From Wylensekiella montiformis (GTDB lineage: Bacteria; Bacillota; Negativicutes; Selenomonadales; Selenomonadaceae): a DNA stretch of 64,000 bases. The stretch covers positions 62,001 through 126,000 of the forward strand of contig NZ_VUNL01000002.1 in NCBI RefSeq assembly GCF_009697385.1, written 5' to 3'. A program made the translations under genes and the position numbers. Below the pieces are notes generated by a model. The model saw only the letters and a program-made list of their open reading frames with translations, had not been told where the DNA came from and ran no database searches. This document shows, piece after piece, positions 36,490 to 45,568 of this stretch; within the stretch, counting starts at the first letter, position 1; each line of letters opens with the position of its first letter.

Positions 36490-38186
36490 CTTTCGTCTCT
36501 CCCTTCCTGTTCATTTTTTGGCCGCTCAGCTCCTGAATCTTCCCCGCTCAGCCCAATCTCCGCAATGAACAGCCGATGCCACGGAAACGTCACGGAAAGA
36601 CGATCCGGCCTTTCGAGCCGGGGCAGATGGAGGCGGGCAAACCGGACCAGCAGCTGGGAGGCTTCTTCGGCGAATGCCTGCTCATAGCCGCCAAGGTACA
36701 AGTAGATTTGCGGATCGTCCATCTGTTCAATCCGGATTGCCATCGTCGTCCTCACATTCGACTGGTAGCCCCAGTCATCCAGATAACGGGTCATGAGCAA
36801 TGCATCGGCCGCGTCGCGTTTCATCCTGCAGGCCAGTATTCCCTGACCGAGTGCAAATCCGATGCTGTTGGTCGCGGTATTCCAGCCCGAATAGGCCTGA
36901 AGCTGAAACAACATCCCCTCACGCTCTAAATGGCGCATAAGCGCATTATCGGCTCCGTTGGTAAAAGCCACATCTGCCACGGCAACGGGCTTTCCTGTCT
37001 GCAGATACGAGTGCAGCAGCTGCAGGAACGGCGCGGTACCGGAGCGGTCCTGTCCATTGTTCAGCGGCGCGGCCTCCCATTCCCTCACATGATTGGCTTC
37101 ACCGGTCATGCCATCAGGATTTGTGTTGACCAGCAGAATAAGATCTGCCTGAGACGGTTCTCCCTGCAGGCGCGCTCCGGCTACCTCCAGATCCGTTTTC
37201 ACCGTGTCCGCCAGACGTTCATCCGAATAAGTCGGTACCGTATCACCGCCTTTCCCTTCATTATAGCAGACCGCTACCTCCGGCACTCTCCGTTCCCTCT
37301 GGTTGACAGCCCTTGTCAGGAGCAGCAGCGCAAATTCGTCGATTCCCGCTGTCATCCGGAACCGATCCGGCGGAATATCCTGGCCATATTTCTTCAGCCA
37401 GCGGCTTTCCCGATGCGTCTGGGAAAGGCTGGCATTATCATCTTTACCTACCAGCAAATAGTCCATGCTTCCCTCACGGACGAAATTCATCAGCTGCTTG
37501 GTCACCTCCAGATTGCGGCGACGGCGTTCCAGCCAGTCTTTTCGCACCTCCGCGGGAATATCCTGCTCCAGTCCGGCCGCCTCCTGCTGTTCATCAGGCT
37601 GAAGTCCGGTTTCTTCCGCCTTGTCCATCAATCCGGTATAACGGAAAATTTTTTCTCCATACGAAATATAATAATCCGGATCCTCACCGCCCGATGCTTC
37701 ACCGCTGCGCGGCGTGCGCATCAGCGAAACAAATGCGTAGAGCTTCAGAAACGGATGCACCTGATGAAGCTGCCGCAGTCTGTCGGCTCTCTCCCGCAGG
37801 ACGTCTGCTGGTATTTCATGCTTGCGGGAAGATACCAGCCCGCCATAAATCAAAGAATCTGCCGCGATGACAGCCATATCCGCCTGACGGGCATTTTCCT
37901 GTGTCCAGTTCCATAGCGCCTCTGTATCTCCGTCCTTTCCCAAACCGCCCAGCATATCGCGGTCCGGCATGACCACCTCATAACCAAGATGCCGAACCAC
38001 CTCCGCCGCCTGCATGCCGGAAGTCGGACGATTATCCTGAGGAATGAACAATATTTTCCCCCGAGGCCCCGTATCGGCAGCTGTTTCTGCACGAGGGGCA
38101 TGCCGCGCCGCCAGACAGTCCGCAGCGGGTAAAAACAGTCCCAGCAGCACAAGCACCATCCCCATCCCGTACCAAATTCGTCTCAT
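36486..38186 (-). CDS. DUF4127 family exported protein
   Basis: 566 residues with a signal peptide or anchor (MGMVLVLLGLFLPAADCLAA). The body follows the DUF4127 plan: LFIPQDNRPTSGMQAAEVVRHLGYEVVMPDRDMLGG (in parts), ADMAVIAADSLIYGGLVSSR, FVSLMRTPRSGEAS, DYLLVGKDDNASLSQTHRESRWL and GIDEFALLLLTRAVN. Function is not established. It is placed upstream of, and coupled to, thiE. The C-terminus is charged. Confidence 0.85.
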   Translation of the reverse strand: MRRIWYGMGMVLVLLGLFLPAADCLAARHAPRAETAADTGPRGKILFIPQDNRPTSGMQAAEVVRHLGYEVVMPDRDMLGGLGKDGDTEALWNWTQENARQADMAVIAADSLIYGGLVSSRKHEIPADVLRERADRLRQLHQVHPFLKLYAFVSLMRTPRSGEASGGEDPDYYISYGEKIFRYTGLMDKAEETGLQPDEQQEAAGLEQDIPAEVRKDWLERRRRNLEVTKQLMNFVREGSMDYLLVGKDDNASLSQTHRESRWLKKYGQDIPPDRFRMTAGIDEFALLLLTRAVNQRERRVPEVAVCYNEGKGGDTVPTYSDERLADTVKTDLEVAGARLQGEPSQADLILLVNTNPDGMTGEANHVREWEAAPLNNGQDRSGTAPFLQLLHSYLQTGKPVAVADVAFTNGADNALMRHLEREGMLFQLQAYSGWNTATNSIGFALGQGILACRMKRDAADALLMTRYLDDWGYQSNVRTTMAIRIEQMDDPQIYLYLGGYEQAFAEEASQLLVRFARLHLPRLERPDRLSVTFPWHRLFIAEIGLSGEDSGAERPKNEQEGRDER

Positions 38187-38268
38187 CGAAAAACCCTTTC
38201 TCTCATTCAGAAGGTAAACAACAAATCGTATTATATCACAGATCCAAAAGGTTTGCGTAACAGGCAGA

Positions 38269-38313
38269 AAAAGGCCGTCGATCCGGCACAGATGCCTTTC
38301 CCGACGGCCTTTT
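38269..38313 (-). terminator. Intrinsic terminator of the trp operon (after trpG)
   Basis: AAAAGGCCGTCG pairs perfectly with CGACGGCCTTTT around a 21-base loop; on the minus strand it is followed by TTTTTC. Confidence 0.8.
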
Positions 38314-38324
38314 CCCTTGTGTTC

Positions 38325-38365
38325 TTTTATCCGATGCTGACGTGTGCTAAGACGCTGGTTTCATT
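38325..38365 (+). repeat. Degenerate copy of an IS200/IS605-like end palindrome
   Basis: GTTCTTTTATCCGATGC followed 11 bases later by GCTAAGAC has the same spacing and much of the sequence of the element at 49095-49153, and lies in the same place relative to a terminator. The inner palindrome has decayed. Confidence 0.45.
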
Positions 38366-38372
38366 TTATCGG

Positions 38373-38948
38373 TTACCGGGACAGCTGGTCCAAAAAATTC
38401 GACATCATTTTATGGCCGTCCGGAGTCAGAATCGACTCTGGATGGAACTGGATTCCCTCTACATCATACGTTTTATGACGCACACCCATGATCGTCCCGT
38501 CTTCCAATTCACTGGTGATTTCCAGACAATCCGGCAGGGACTCCCGCTCAATAATCAGTGAATGGTATCGGCCGATTTCCACCCGCTGAGATACGCCCTG
38601 ATAAAGCCCTTTTCCGTTGTGGACGAGCGGCGACGTCTTGCCATGAACGATTTCACCGGCCCGGACGATTTTCCCGCCAAATACCTCGCCAATAGCCTGA
38701 TGCCCGAGACAAATTCCGAGGATGGGAATCTGTCCGCTCAATTCACGGATAACCGCTTCGCTGATGCCGGCCTGAGACGGTATCCCGGGGCCGGGAGAAA
38801 TGATGATGCCGTCATAACTTCTGCGCTGTATCTCCGCCGTGGTAATCTGGTCGTGCCGTATCACCTCCACATCCGCGCCCAGCTCGCTGAGCAGCTGGTA
38901 AACATTATATGTAAAAGAGTCATAATTATCGATTAAAAGCAACGACAT
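38373..38948 (-). CDS. trpG: Anthranilate synthase component II (glutamine amidotransferase)
   Basis: 191 residues from MSLLLIDNYDSFTYN; the start overlaps the end of trpE by 23 bases. Class I amidotransferase motifs: GIIISPGPGIPSQAG, the nucleophile LGICLGHQAIGEVFGG with its Cys, MGVRHKTYDVEGIQFHPESI with the His-Glu pair. It supplies ammonia from glutamine to TrpE. It is not fused to TrpD. Confidence 0.95.
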   Translation of the reverse strand: MSLLLIDNYDSFTYNVYQLLSELGADVEVIRHDQITTAEIQRRSYDGIIISPGPGIPSQAGISEAVIRELSGQIPILGICLGHQAIGEVFGGKIVRAGEIVHGKTSPLVHNGKGLYQGVSQRVEIGRYHSLIIERESLPDCLEITSELEDGTIMGVRHKTYDVEGIQFHPESILTPDGHKMMSNFLDQLSR

Positions 38949-40428
38949 CGTTTTCCACCTCTTCGACGACCTCAAACAGAGCTTTCGACTTCTGCAGGAT
39001 CTCCCGATACTCATTTTCCGGCACGGAATCCGCCACAATGCCAGCCCCGGACTGAATGACCGCGGTATGATCATTTTCGATGCGCATCGTCCGAAGTGTA
39101 ATGCACATATCCATATTGCCGGAAAAGTCCATATAGCCTACCGTCCCGGAATATGTATTGCGCGGCCCCCGCTCCAGTTCATGAATGATTTCCATGGCAC
39201 GAAGCTTCGGCGCTCCGCTCACCGTCCCCGCAGGAAACGTCGCTTTCAGCACATCCATCGGCGTATAGCCCGGACGCAGTTTACCCACGACCTCAGAAAC
39301 CATATGCATGACATGACTGAAATATTCCACCTGCCGCAGTTTCGTGACGCGCACGGAGCCCGGCTCACTGATCCGGCCAATATCATTGCGGGCCAGATCG
39401 ACCAGCATGGAATGCTCGGCGCATTCCTTTTCATCATGCTGCAGATCGGCGCATAATTTCTGATCTTCCTCGGGTGTGCTTCCCCGCCGGCGTGTCCCGG
39501 CAATCGGATAAGTATATACCTGCTGTCCCGACACCTTGACCAGCATTTCCGGTGAAGCGCCCACCAGCTTCACGCTGCCGAAATTAAAATAAAACATGTA
39601 CGGGGATGGATTAACCTGACGCAGCCGACGGTAAAAATGAAAGCACGGCTTGCTGATCGTCTCCCGGAACTGCCGCGACGGCACAACCTGAAAAATATCT
39701 CCGGCAAAGATATGACGCTTCGCTTTCTGAATAGCCTCTATGAAATCTTCCGGAACATCCCCGAATTTCTTCAAAAAGTCCAGCGGCTCCCGGCGTTTAG
39801 ACGGCTCCGCGGGATGAGGGATGCCCGGCGCTTCCAGCTTTTCCCGAATGGACCGCATCGTCTGAGACAATCCGTCATATACCTTTTCCGGATCCTTTTC
39901 CTTGACATCGGCCAGATAGATCAGCCGCGCACTATTGCGCAGGGCATCATAAACGACCAAAATACGGCAGATCATAAACTGTCCGAGAAGTTCCTCATCG
40001 CCGATCTCCAATCCCCGGATCCGGTCAAAGGTCGTTACCACTTCATAATTAAAATAGCCGACCATTCCACCATTTGCCAGAGGAATATCCTTATCCTCCA
40101 AGGCGGGATGATATTGTTCCATATACCTCCGGATGCTTGTGACCGGATCTCCATCGATACATTTCATCAGATCATTTTCCTTGATCATGAGCCTGTTTCG
40201 AAATACCTGAAGCCGGACAAAGGGTTCAGCGCCAATGAAGGAATAGCGGCCGAACTGCTGATGTGTCGTGTCCACAGATTCCAAAATAAAGCCCTTATGA
40301 TCGCCGACCAGCTTATAATACACCGATACCGGCGTATCCAGATCCATATTGATCTCCGCACTGACCGCAATAAGATTCGTCCGCTCTGCCAGCCGGCAGA
40401 ACTCGTTTCGAGATGGTTTCAGTTCCAT
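38926..40428 (-). CDS. trpE: Anthranilate synthase component I
   Basis: 500 residues from MELKPSRNEF with GGGAG eight bases upstream; the ATG five codons earlier abuts AGGA and is less likely. Chorismate-enzyme motifs are present: FILESVD at the tryptophan feedback site, IFQVVPSRQF, YPIAGTRRRG, LVDLARNDIGRI, VSGAPKLRAMEII and IQSGAGIVADSVPENEY. Forms anthranilate from chorismate with TrpG. A 14-bp hairpin lies between this gene and the 88-residue gene upstream. Confidence 0.95.
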   Translation of the reverse strand: MELKPSRNEFCRLAERTNLIAVSAEINMDLDTPVSVYYKLVGDHKGFILESVDTTHQQFGRYSFIGAEPFVRLQVFRNRLMIKENDLMKCIDGDPVTSIRRYMEQYHPALEDKDIPLANGGMVGYFNYEVVTTFDRIRGLEIGDEELLGQFMICRILVVYDALRNSARLIYLADVKEKDPEKVYDGLSQTMRSIREKLEAPGIPHPAEPSKRREPLDFLKKFGDVPEDFIEAIQKAKRHIFAGDIFQVVPSRQFRETISKPCFHFYRRLRQVNPSPYMFYFNFGSVKLVGASPEMLVKVSGQQVYTYPIAGTRRRGSTPEEDQKLCADLQHDEKECAEHSMLVDLARNDIGRISEPGSVRVTKLRQVEYFSHVMHMVSEVVGKLRPGYTPMDVLKATFPAGTVSGAPKLRAMEIIHELERGPRNTYSGTVGYMDFSGNMDMCITLRTMRIENDHTAVIQSGAGIVADSVPENEYREILQKSKALFEVVEEVENDVVAFNR

Positions 40429-40458
40429 CGAATCCACTCCCATTCCTGCTTACAGCAA

Positions 40459-40493
40459 AAGCCCCTGCATGACCCGCCATCATACAGGAGCTT
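40459..40493 (-). terminator. Terminator/attenuator hairpin directly upstream of trpE
   Basis: On the minus strand, AAGCTCCTGTATGA pairs along 14 bp (two G-U pairs) with TCATGCAGGGGCTT, loop TGGCGGG, followed by TTGCTG. It lies 30 bases before the trpE start with no promoter evident after it, so trpEG expression would depend on read-through. Confidence 0.65.
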
Positions 40494-40505
40494 CTTGTAG
40501 GAGAG

Positions 40506-40772
40506 TCATCGCATCGGCGTATTGATTTCTTTCACGACCTTTTGCTCATCTCGTCCAATGCACCATCCCAGCGTCTTAATTTCCGCATACAGCATGACAC
40601 GCTGCTCGCGGTTATCATTCTGCGCTTTCATCAGCGTCTGGTACTGGCGGATTGCCTGCTGATACCGCGCGGAGATCTCCTGTATGCTCCGCGGTTTTTC
40701 CGGGCGTTCCTGTATATGACGACGAATAAGGTCTTCCGCATTGCGGACCGTTTGCGTATTGGTAACAATCAT
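40506..40772 (-). CDS. Uncharacterised 88-residue helical protein inside the trp locus
   Basis: 88 residues from MIVTNTQTVRN, with AAAGGAAG nine bases upstream; a longer frame is rejected. No signal or membrane segment. It is predicted helical and charged: AEDLIRRHIQERPEK, then EISARYQQAIRQYQTLMKAQNDN and a C-terminal AEIKTLGWCIGRDEQKVVKEI. I do not recognise a family. It sits between trpA (77 bases) and the trpE hairpin on the same strand, so it is transcribed with the trp genes. It might be a small coiled-coil partner or an unrelated insertion. Confidence 0.6.
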   Translation of the reverse strand: MIVTNTQTVRNAEDLIRRHIQERPEKPRSIQEISARYQQAIRQYQTLMKAQNDNREQRVMLYAEIKTLGWCIGRDEQKVVKEINTPMR

Positions 40773-40848
40773 GACGATCTTCCTTTCTGATAACAAATTC
40801 TCTTAATATTCATTCGCCATCCGAAAAGGAAAATCCTTTTTCATGAAT

Positions 40849-41643
40849 TCACACGGCATACCGGGCATCAAGCGCCTGACGCATTTCGCGTATCAATGCC
40901 ACTGCATCATCCATGCGATGATCCAGCAGGCACCTTACTACGGCGCTGCCCACGATAACCGCATCCGCCTCTTCGGCCGCCTCCACAGCCGCCTCGGCAG
41001 ATCCGATACCAAAGCCGACCGCCAGCGGCGTATCGGTATATTTTCGCGCTTTGGCGCAGACTTGGCCGATGGGATGATAATCCACTTTTTTCACACCGGT
41101 CACGCCATTGTTCGATACGCAGTAAATAAATCCCGCGGCGTCCCGGCAAGTCTGCTCCATGCGCGGTTCCGTCGTCCCCGGCGTGATGAACTCCGCCAGC
41201 ACAAAATCCTGCGCGGCACAAATCCTGCGCATCCCGCCGGACTCCTCATGCGGCAGGTCCGGAATAATCACGCCGTCCATGCCGGCCGCCTTAAAATCCC
41301 GGACAAAGCGCTCAAGACCATAATGATACATATTATTGATATAGCCCATGCCGATCAGCGGAATATCGGAAAATTTACGGATCTCCCTCACGATATCCAA
41401 CGCCCCGGCCAGCGTCATGCCGTTTTTCAATGCGGCAACAGAAGCCGTCTGAATCACCGGACCATCCGCCATCGGATCAGAAAATGGCAGACCCAGTTCA
41501 ATGACATCTGCTCCCGCGCGTTTTGCCTGACGGACCGCTTCAATCGTCGTCGCCGCATCCGGGACACCCGCGGTGATATAAATGAACATGCCTTTTTTAC
41601 CGGCCGCTTTCAGACCGGCCATCACTTTGTCGATTCGTGTCAT
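40849..41643 (-). CDS. trpA: Tryptophan synthase alpha chain
   Basis: 264 residues. TIM barrel with the catalytic Glu in [19 protein letters not shown] (E and the D of the loop), [30 protein letters not shown]-like [10 protein letters not shown] and AVGFGIGS. It cleaves indole-3-glycerol phosphate and channels indole to TrpB. Its ATG overlaps the trpB stop (ATGA), ensuring equal synthesis. Confidence 0.96.
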   Translation of the reverse strand: MTRIDKVMAGLKAAGKKGMFIYITAGVPDAATTIEAVRQAKRAGADVIELGLPFSDPMADGPVIQTASVAALKNGMTLAGALDIVREIRKFSDIPLIGMGYINNMYHYGLERFVRDFKAAGMDGVIIPDLPHEESGGMRRICAAQDFVLAEFITPGTTEPRMEQTCRDAAGFIYCVSNNGVTGVKKVDYHPIGQVCAKARKYTDTPLAVGFGIGSAEAAVEAAEEADAVIVGSAVVRCLLDHRMDDAVALIREMRQALDARYAV

Positions 41644-42830
41644 AGCTCAATATCCTCCCCCAAAGCTCTGGCCACCATAGCTACATCCTTATCTCCGCGT
41701 CCGGACAAGCAGACGACTACCGATTCCTCCGGTTTCGTCTCCGGCATGAGCGTTTCAAGATAGGCAAGCGCATGGGAGCTCTCCAAAGCCGGAATGATGC
41801 CCTCGATCTTCGAGAGCCGCTGAAAGGCATCCAATGCCTCCTGATCGGTAACCGATACATAACGAACAATACCGGCATCCTTAAAATAGGAATGCTCCGG
41901 TCCCACGCCCGGATAATCCAGTCCGGCTGAAATCGAATAAGCTTCCACCACCTGACCATCCGGTGTCTGCAGAAGATAACTGAACGCGCCGTGCAGGATT
42001 CCCGGCTCGCCGGCTCCGCTGAGCGTCTTTGCATTATCCGCTACTTTATCGCTGCGTCCGCCGGCTTCGACGCCAAACTTTCGGACCGACTGCTCGTCGC
42101 GGAAGTCAAAAAAAGTCCCGATGGCGTTGCTTCCGCCGCCCACACAAGCCACGAGATAATTGGGCAAACCGCCGGTCTTTTCCTTGATCTGCTCACGAAT
42201 CTCTTCACCGATGATCTTCTGAAAATCACGCACCATCGTCGGATATGGATGCGGTCCGACCGCCGATCCGATGATATAATGCGTATCCGTGATATTCGTC
42301 GCCCAATAACGAATCGCCTCACTCGTAGCATCCTTGAGTGTCCCCGTACCGCTGGTGACAGGAATCACCTTCGCGCCGAGAAGCTTCATACGGAATACGT
42401 TAAGCTTCTGTCTCTCTACATCCAGTGCGCCCATGAACACGTGACATTCCATCCCGAACAAAGCAGCCACTGTAGCAGAAGCAACGCCATGCTGCCCCGC
42501 TCCCGTCTCTGCAACGATTCGCTTCTTCCCCATGAGCTTAGCCAAAAGAGCCTGCCCGAGCGCATTGTTGATCTTATGCGCCCCTGTGTGCAGGAGATCT
42601 TCCCGCTTGAGGAAGATCCTGGCGCGGCCATAATGCTTTGTAAGCTTTTCTGCATAATAGAGATTTGTTGGCCGGCCGGCATATTCTCTCAGCAAGGTGC
42701 GGAACTGATTTTGGAAGTCCGGATCCTCTTTGTAGCGCAGATATGCCGCCTCCAGCTCATTCAGCGCCGGCATAACGATCTCCGGTACATACTGCCCGCC
42801 GTATTGACCAAATCTTCCTTTTGTATTCAT
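41640..42830 (-). CDS. trpB: Tryptophan synthase beta chain
   Basis: 396 residues, the standard TrpB1 length. The PLP lysine lies in [20 protein letters not shown], and the phosphate-binding loop is [23 protein letters not shown] and [14 protein letters not shown], both conserved, are present. Condenses indole and serine. Located between trpC and trpA. Confidence 0.97.
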   Translation of the reverse strand: MNTKGRFGQYGGQYVPEIVMPALNELEAAYLRYKEDPDFQNQFRTLLREYAGRPTNLYYAEKLTKHYGRARIFLKREDLLHTGAHKINNALGQALLAKLMGKKRIVAETGAGQHGVASATVAALFGMECHVFMGALDVERQKLNVFRMKLLGAKVIPVTSGTGTLKDATSEAIRYWATNITDTHYIIGSAVGPHPYPTMVRDFQKIIGEEIREQIKEKTGGLPNYLVACVGGGSNAIGTFFDFRDEQSVRKFGVEAGGRSDKVADNAKTLSGAGEPGILHGAFSYLLQTPDGQVVEAYSISAGLDYPGVGPEHSYFKDAGIVRYVSVTDQEALDAFQRLSKIEGIIPALESSHALAYLETLMPETKPEESVVVCLSGRGDKDVAMVARALGEDIEL

Positions 42831-42854
42831 GATATCTGTTCTCCCTTCCGGCGA

Positions 42855-43628
42855 TCATGCGATCCCCGACAACACGCTGGTCATTTGTCCGATGTTCTTT
42901 GACCGGACCAGCCCTTCACCGACCAGTATCCCATCACATCCCGCATCGCGTAAACGTCCGGCATCCTCGGCGGAAAAAATGCCGCTCTCGCTGATCAGCA
43001 CTCTGGACAAATCCGCATGCGGCAGCAAATCCAGCGTCTGTTGAATATCCGTACGGAATGTCACCAAATTGCGGTTATTGATACCAATAAACTGCGCCGG
43101 TGTCGCCAAAGCCGCCTTCATATCTGCTTCATCGTGTACCTCAATCAAAGCATCCATGCCCAGACTCCATGCCGTATAAAGGTACTCCTTCAACTGTTCC
43201 CGGCTCAGAATCCGCGCGATCAAGAGTACCGCATCCGCCCCCAACATCCGCGCCTCATAAATCTGATACGCATCGATGATGAAGTCCTTGCGCAAAAGAG
43301 GCAACCGGACCTCCTGACGCACCCGGACAAAATCTTCATTGCAGCCAAGGAAATGCGGATCGGTATGAACGGACAACATGGACGCGCCATGATCTTCATA
43401 GATATGCGCCAGCTGCTCTACCGTATGCACCGTATCCAGACGCCCTTTGGCCGGCGATTGAAGCTTGCATTCGGCGATCAAATTCCATTCTCCCTTGCGA
43501 AATACATGTCCCATGCGGAAATGCCCCGGCTGAAGCCGACGCTTTACCTCCTCCAGCGGCAGCTTCCGCCGGGCTTCGGCAACTATATCCCGTTTTTTTT
43601 CTACAATTTCCGCCAAAATATCTTTCAA
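42855..43628 (-). CDS. trpC: Indole-3-glycerol phosphate synthase
   Basis: 257 residues. Motifs: IAECKLQSPAKG (catalytic Lys), SMLSVHTDPHFLGCNEDF, LLRKDFIIDAYQIYEAR, IGINNRNLVTFRTD and ISESGIFSAEDAGRL. Converts CdRP to indole-3-glycerol phosphate. It lies 32 bases downstream of trpF and is not fused to it. Confidence 0.95.
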   Translation of the reverse strand: MKDILAEIVEKKRDIVAEARRKLPLEEVKRRLQPGHFRMGHVFRKGEWNLIAECKLQSPAKGRLDTVHTVEQLAHIYEDHGASMLSVHTDPHFLGCNEDFVRVRQEVRLPLLRKDFIIDAYQIYEARMLGADAVLLIARILSREQLKEYLYTAWSLGMDALIEVHDEADMKAALATPAQFIGINNRNLVTFRTDIQQTLDLLPHADLSRVLISESGIFSAEDAGRLRDAGCDGILVGEGLVRSKNIGQMTSVLSGIA

Positions 43629-43660
43629 TTTCTTTCCTCCCGAATCTCCTCATCGTTTTA

Positions 43661-44329
43661 TCAGGGCCTTGCGTCCGAACCGCTATGGCTGCTTTGTCCG
43701 GCATAGTGTCTCCGCCCCCGCGGCAAACTGCGCACCTTCCGCATAAAGGCCTGAATCTTACTGATGCTTTTTTCCCGATTAACTTCCAGGCTGCCGGATA
43801 CATCCACGCCATACGGATGAAAGATGCGCTGAACCTCGCGAACATTGCCTGTATGAATTCCCCCGGCAATCAAAACCGGTTTTCTGATGGATTTAATCTC
43901 TTCGGCGGCAGCCCGCCAGTCGAAACACGCTCCGGTTCCTCCGGGTTCTCCCGGCCGGAACGCATCGACCAAAATAATCTCCGCGGGAAACTTATTCGCA
44001 GCCGCCGCATCAAAATTCTCGCCATAACGATATGCTTTGATGACCGGACATTCTATCTTTCTGGCATATTCCGCATTCTCATGTCCATGAAGCTGAACAA
44101 AATCCAGATCCGCCAGATGGACAATCTCATTCACGTTCTCCAGCGGCTCATCGACAAAAACACCGACTTTCAAGGATTGCCGAAGCTGGCTGCAAATCAC
44201 CGCCGCGTGTTCCGGTTCAATATACCGATGGCTTCTCTGCCAGAACACAAAGCCGATAAACTCCGCGCCGGCTTCCTCAGCTACTTTGGCAGACAAAAGG
44301 TCCTTCATTCCGCACATCTTCACTTTCAT
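43661..44329 (-). CDS. trpF: Phosphoribosylanthranilate isomerase
   Basis: 222 residues from MKVKMCGMKDLLSAK with GGAGG upstream. The catalytic Cys (VKMCGMK) and Asp (ILVDAFRPGEPGGTG) and the LIAGGIHTGNV phosphate site are present, and VDVSGSLEVNREKS is near the end. The last ~25 residues (basic RSLPRGRRHYAG and a SHSGSDARP end) are longer than usual. First structural gene of the T-box-controlled trp transcript. Confidence 0.93.
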   Translation of the reverse strand: MKVKMCGMKDLLSAKVAEEAGAEFIGFVFWQRSHRYIEPEHAAVICSQLRQSLKVGVFVDEPLENVNEIVHLADLDFVQLHGHENAEYARKIECPVIKAYRYGENFDAAAANKFPAEIILVDAFRPGEPGGTGACFDWRAAAEEIKSIRKPVLIAGGIHTGNVREVQRIFHPYGVDVSGSLEVNREKSISKIQAFMRKVRSLPRGRRHYAGQSSHSGSDARP

Positions 44330-44354
44330 GCTTCTGCTCATCCTCCAAAAAGAA

Positions 44355-44675
44355 CGCCCCGGCAGAGAAAGCATTCTCTGCCGGGGCGAACAACATTCTA
44401 TCCGCGGTACCACCCGTTTTGTGTACAAACATATCTCATTCCGGCACGGGCCTGAAAACCGATGCCGTAGCCAGATAACGGAGGCAGCCGTTCCAGCCTA
44501 CTGGCAGCCTGTGCTGCGTTGGGTGGACTCTCGCGGGACCATTCACATCGATACGCCGGCCGGCCTTCTCACCACTGGAATCCCAGTTGCCCGCTCGCTT
44601 TGCAGCGTCCTTCCATGCTACTATTTCCCGTTCCTTGATTTATAGATCATGTAAAGTTGTTAACTTTGTTGATGT
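44355..44675 (-). promoter_or_regulatory. Trp-specific T-box leader of the trp operon
   Basis: The 460-base gap between trpF and the next gene holds a T-box riboswitch on the minus strand. The antiterminator sequence GGGTGGTACCGCGG is at 44402-44415. A 14-bp terminator CGCCCCGGCAGAGA/TCTCTGCCGGGGCG with a TTTTT run is at 44355-44388. Upstream is stem I, with GAATGGTCC in the specifier loop; the TGG codon at 44539-44541 fits tRNA-Trp. Uncharged tRNA-Trp should stabilise the antiterminator and turn on trpFCBA. Confidence 0.9.
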
Positions 44676-44680
44676 TTCAT

Positions 44681-44709
44681 ATCTTACACGCTTTTGTTTT
44701 TCTTGTCAA
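44681..44709 (-). promoter_or_regulatory. Sigma-A promoter of the trp operon
   Basis: On the minus strand, TTGACA (44704-44709), 17 bases, TAAGAT (44681-44686), just ahead of the T-box leader. Confidence 0.85.
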
Positions 44710-44788
44710 GACTGAAATTTACATTTTAATAAAAAAAGATGTGCAACATCATTAAGACATTACACATCTTCTGCTGAGCCACCGGAGT

Positions 44789-45511
44789 TCAGCCTTCATC
44801 CGGATTCTGCGGGCCGACCATCATCATGCCGTCCGGCGGTCCTCCCTGCGGGCCGTGCCCCATTTTATCCGGTCCGCCAGCCTGCGGGCGAAGCGATTTC
44901 CAATCCACGCCAAGCTGCTCTGCCACATCAGACCAGCGATTATTGATCTTTTTCTTATCCAAAACCGATTGGATATCCTCTCCTGATTTTTTCGCCAAAA
45001 GGCCGGCGCATTCGATATCCTGCGCCCGATATCCATTCCGGAGCAGCTTCAGAGCCGTATCCTTATCGACATTTCCCTTCTGTTCGATCCGCGACGCCAT
45101 CATGTCGTCCATCTGCTCATGAACCTGATCACGCGTCACGCCCAGCGACTTGCCGACATCCTCCCAGGTATTCTTTTCGGTCTTCATGCCCAGCACATCT
45201 TTAAAGGACTTTCCACTGATCTTCGACAGCATAGCCGCCTGTCCAATATCGCGAAAATCCCGATTGGCTTCAATGGCTGCCTTGACTTCCGCTTCGTCCA
45301 CGCCAAAGGTTTCATGAATCCGTTTTGCCATCTCGTCCGTATTCATCACGGGGCGCGGCGGACGGCCCTGATGATCCGGCGTCGAATAGGACGGTTCCTG
45401 TTCATCCGCGGACGCCTGCGCCTGCATCAACCCCGCACCCGTTCCCAAAAGAGCGGCTCCGGCTACCATTCCGATCAGGATTTTTTTGTTCATCATCTTC
45501 ATCTTATCCAT
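44789..45511 (-). CDS. Exported protein with two 55-residue helical repeats
   Basis: Up to 240 residues; an ATG at 45502 has better spacing from AAAGG. A signal peptide (ILIGMVAGAALLGTGAGLMQAQASA) is followed by two equal repeats, residues ~76-130 and ~153-207. They share DI(G/E)xA-x-L(S/A)K-x-SG near the middle and W-(E/S)-DV-(G/A)-x-x-LGV near the end. A Gly/Pro/Met-rich tail (GGPPDGMMMVGPQ) follows. I do not recognise a named family. It is probably periplasmic. Two adjacent palindromes cover its transcription start region. Confidence 0.7.
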   Translation of the reverse strand: MDKMKMMNKKILIGMVAGAALLGTGAGLMQAQASADEQEPSYSTPDHQGRPPRPVMNTDEMAKRIHETFGVDEAEVKAAIEANRDFRDIGQAAMLSKISGKSFKDVLGMKTEKNTWEDVGKSLGVTRDQVHEQMDDMMASRIEQKGNVDKDTALKLLRNGYRAQDIECAGLLAKKSGEDIQSVLDKKKINNRWSDVAEQLGVDWKSLRPQAGGPDKMGHGPQGGPPDGMMMVGPQNPDEG

Positions 45512-45523
45512 CGCCTTTCTTTA

Positions 45524-45568
45524 CCGTATCCTGTACGGCAGCATAGAATTGACTATGCTGTAAGTATA
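45524..45568 (-). promoter_or_regulatory. Promoter with two adjacent palindromes
   Basis: On the minus strand a TATACT -10 (45563-45568) is followed by CAGCATAG-N6-CTATGCTG (45539-45560), covering the likely start site, and then CCGTA-N5-TACGG (45524-45538) in the leader. This is a good place for a repressor, or for two small RNA hairpins. Confidence 0.5.

Noticed and set aside
38187-38268. Strong promoter for the DUF4127-thiE pair
   Set aside because: An extended -10 (TGATATAAT at about 38230-38238 on the minus strand) is present, but no -35 at proper spacing, so I did not list it as a firm feature.
44653-44667. TrpR-like operator (GTTAAC centre) at the trp leader
   Set aside because: Arms are AAAGTT/AACTTT, not the ACTAG/CTAGT of TrpR operators, and the T-box already explains control; kept only as a side note.
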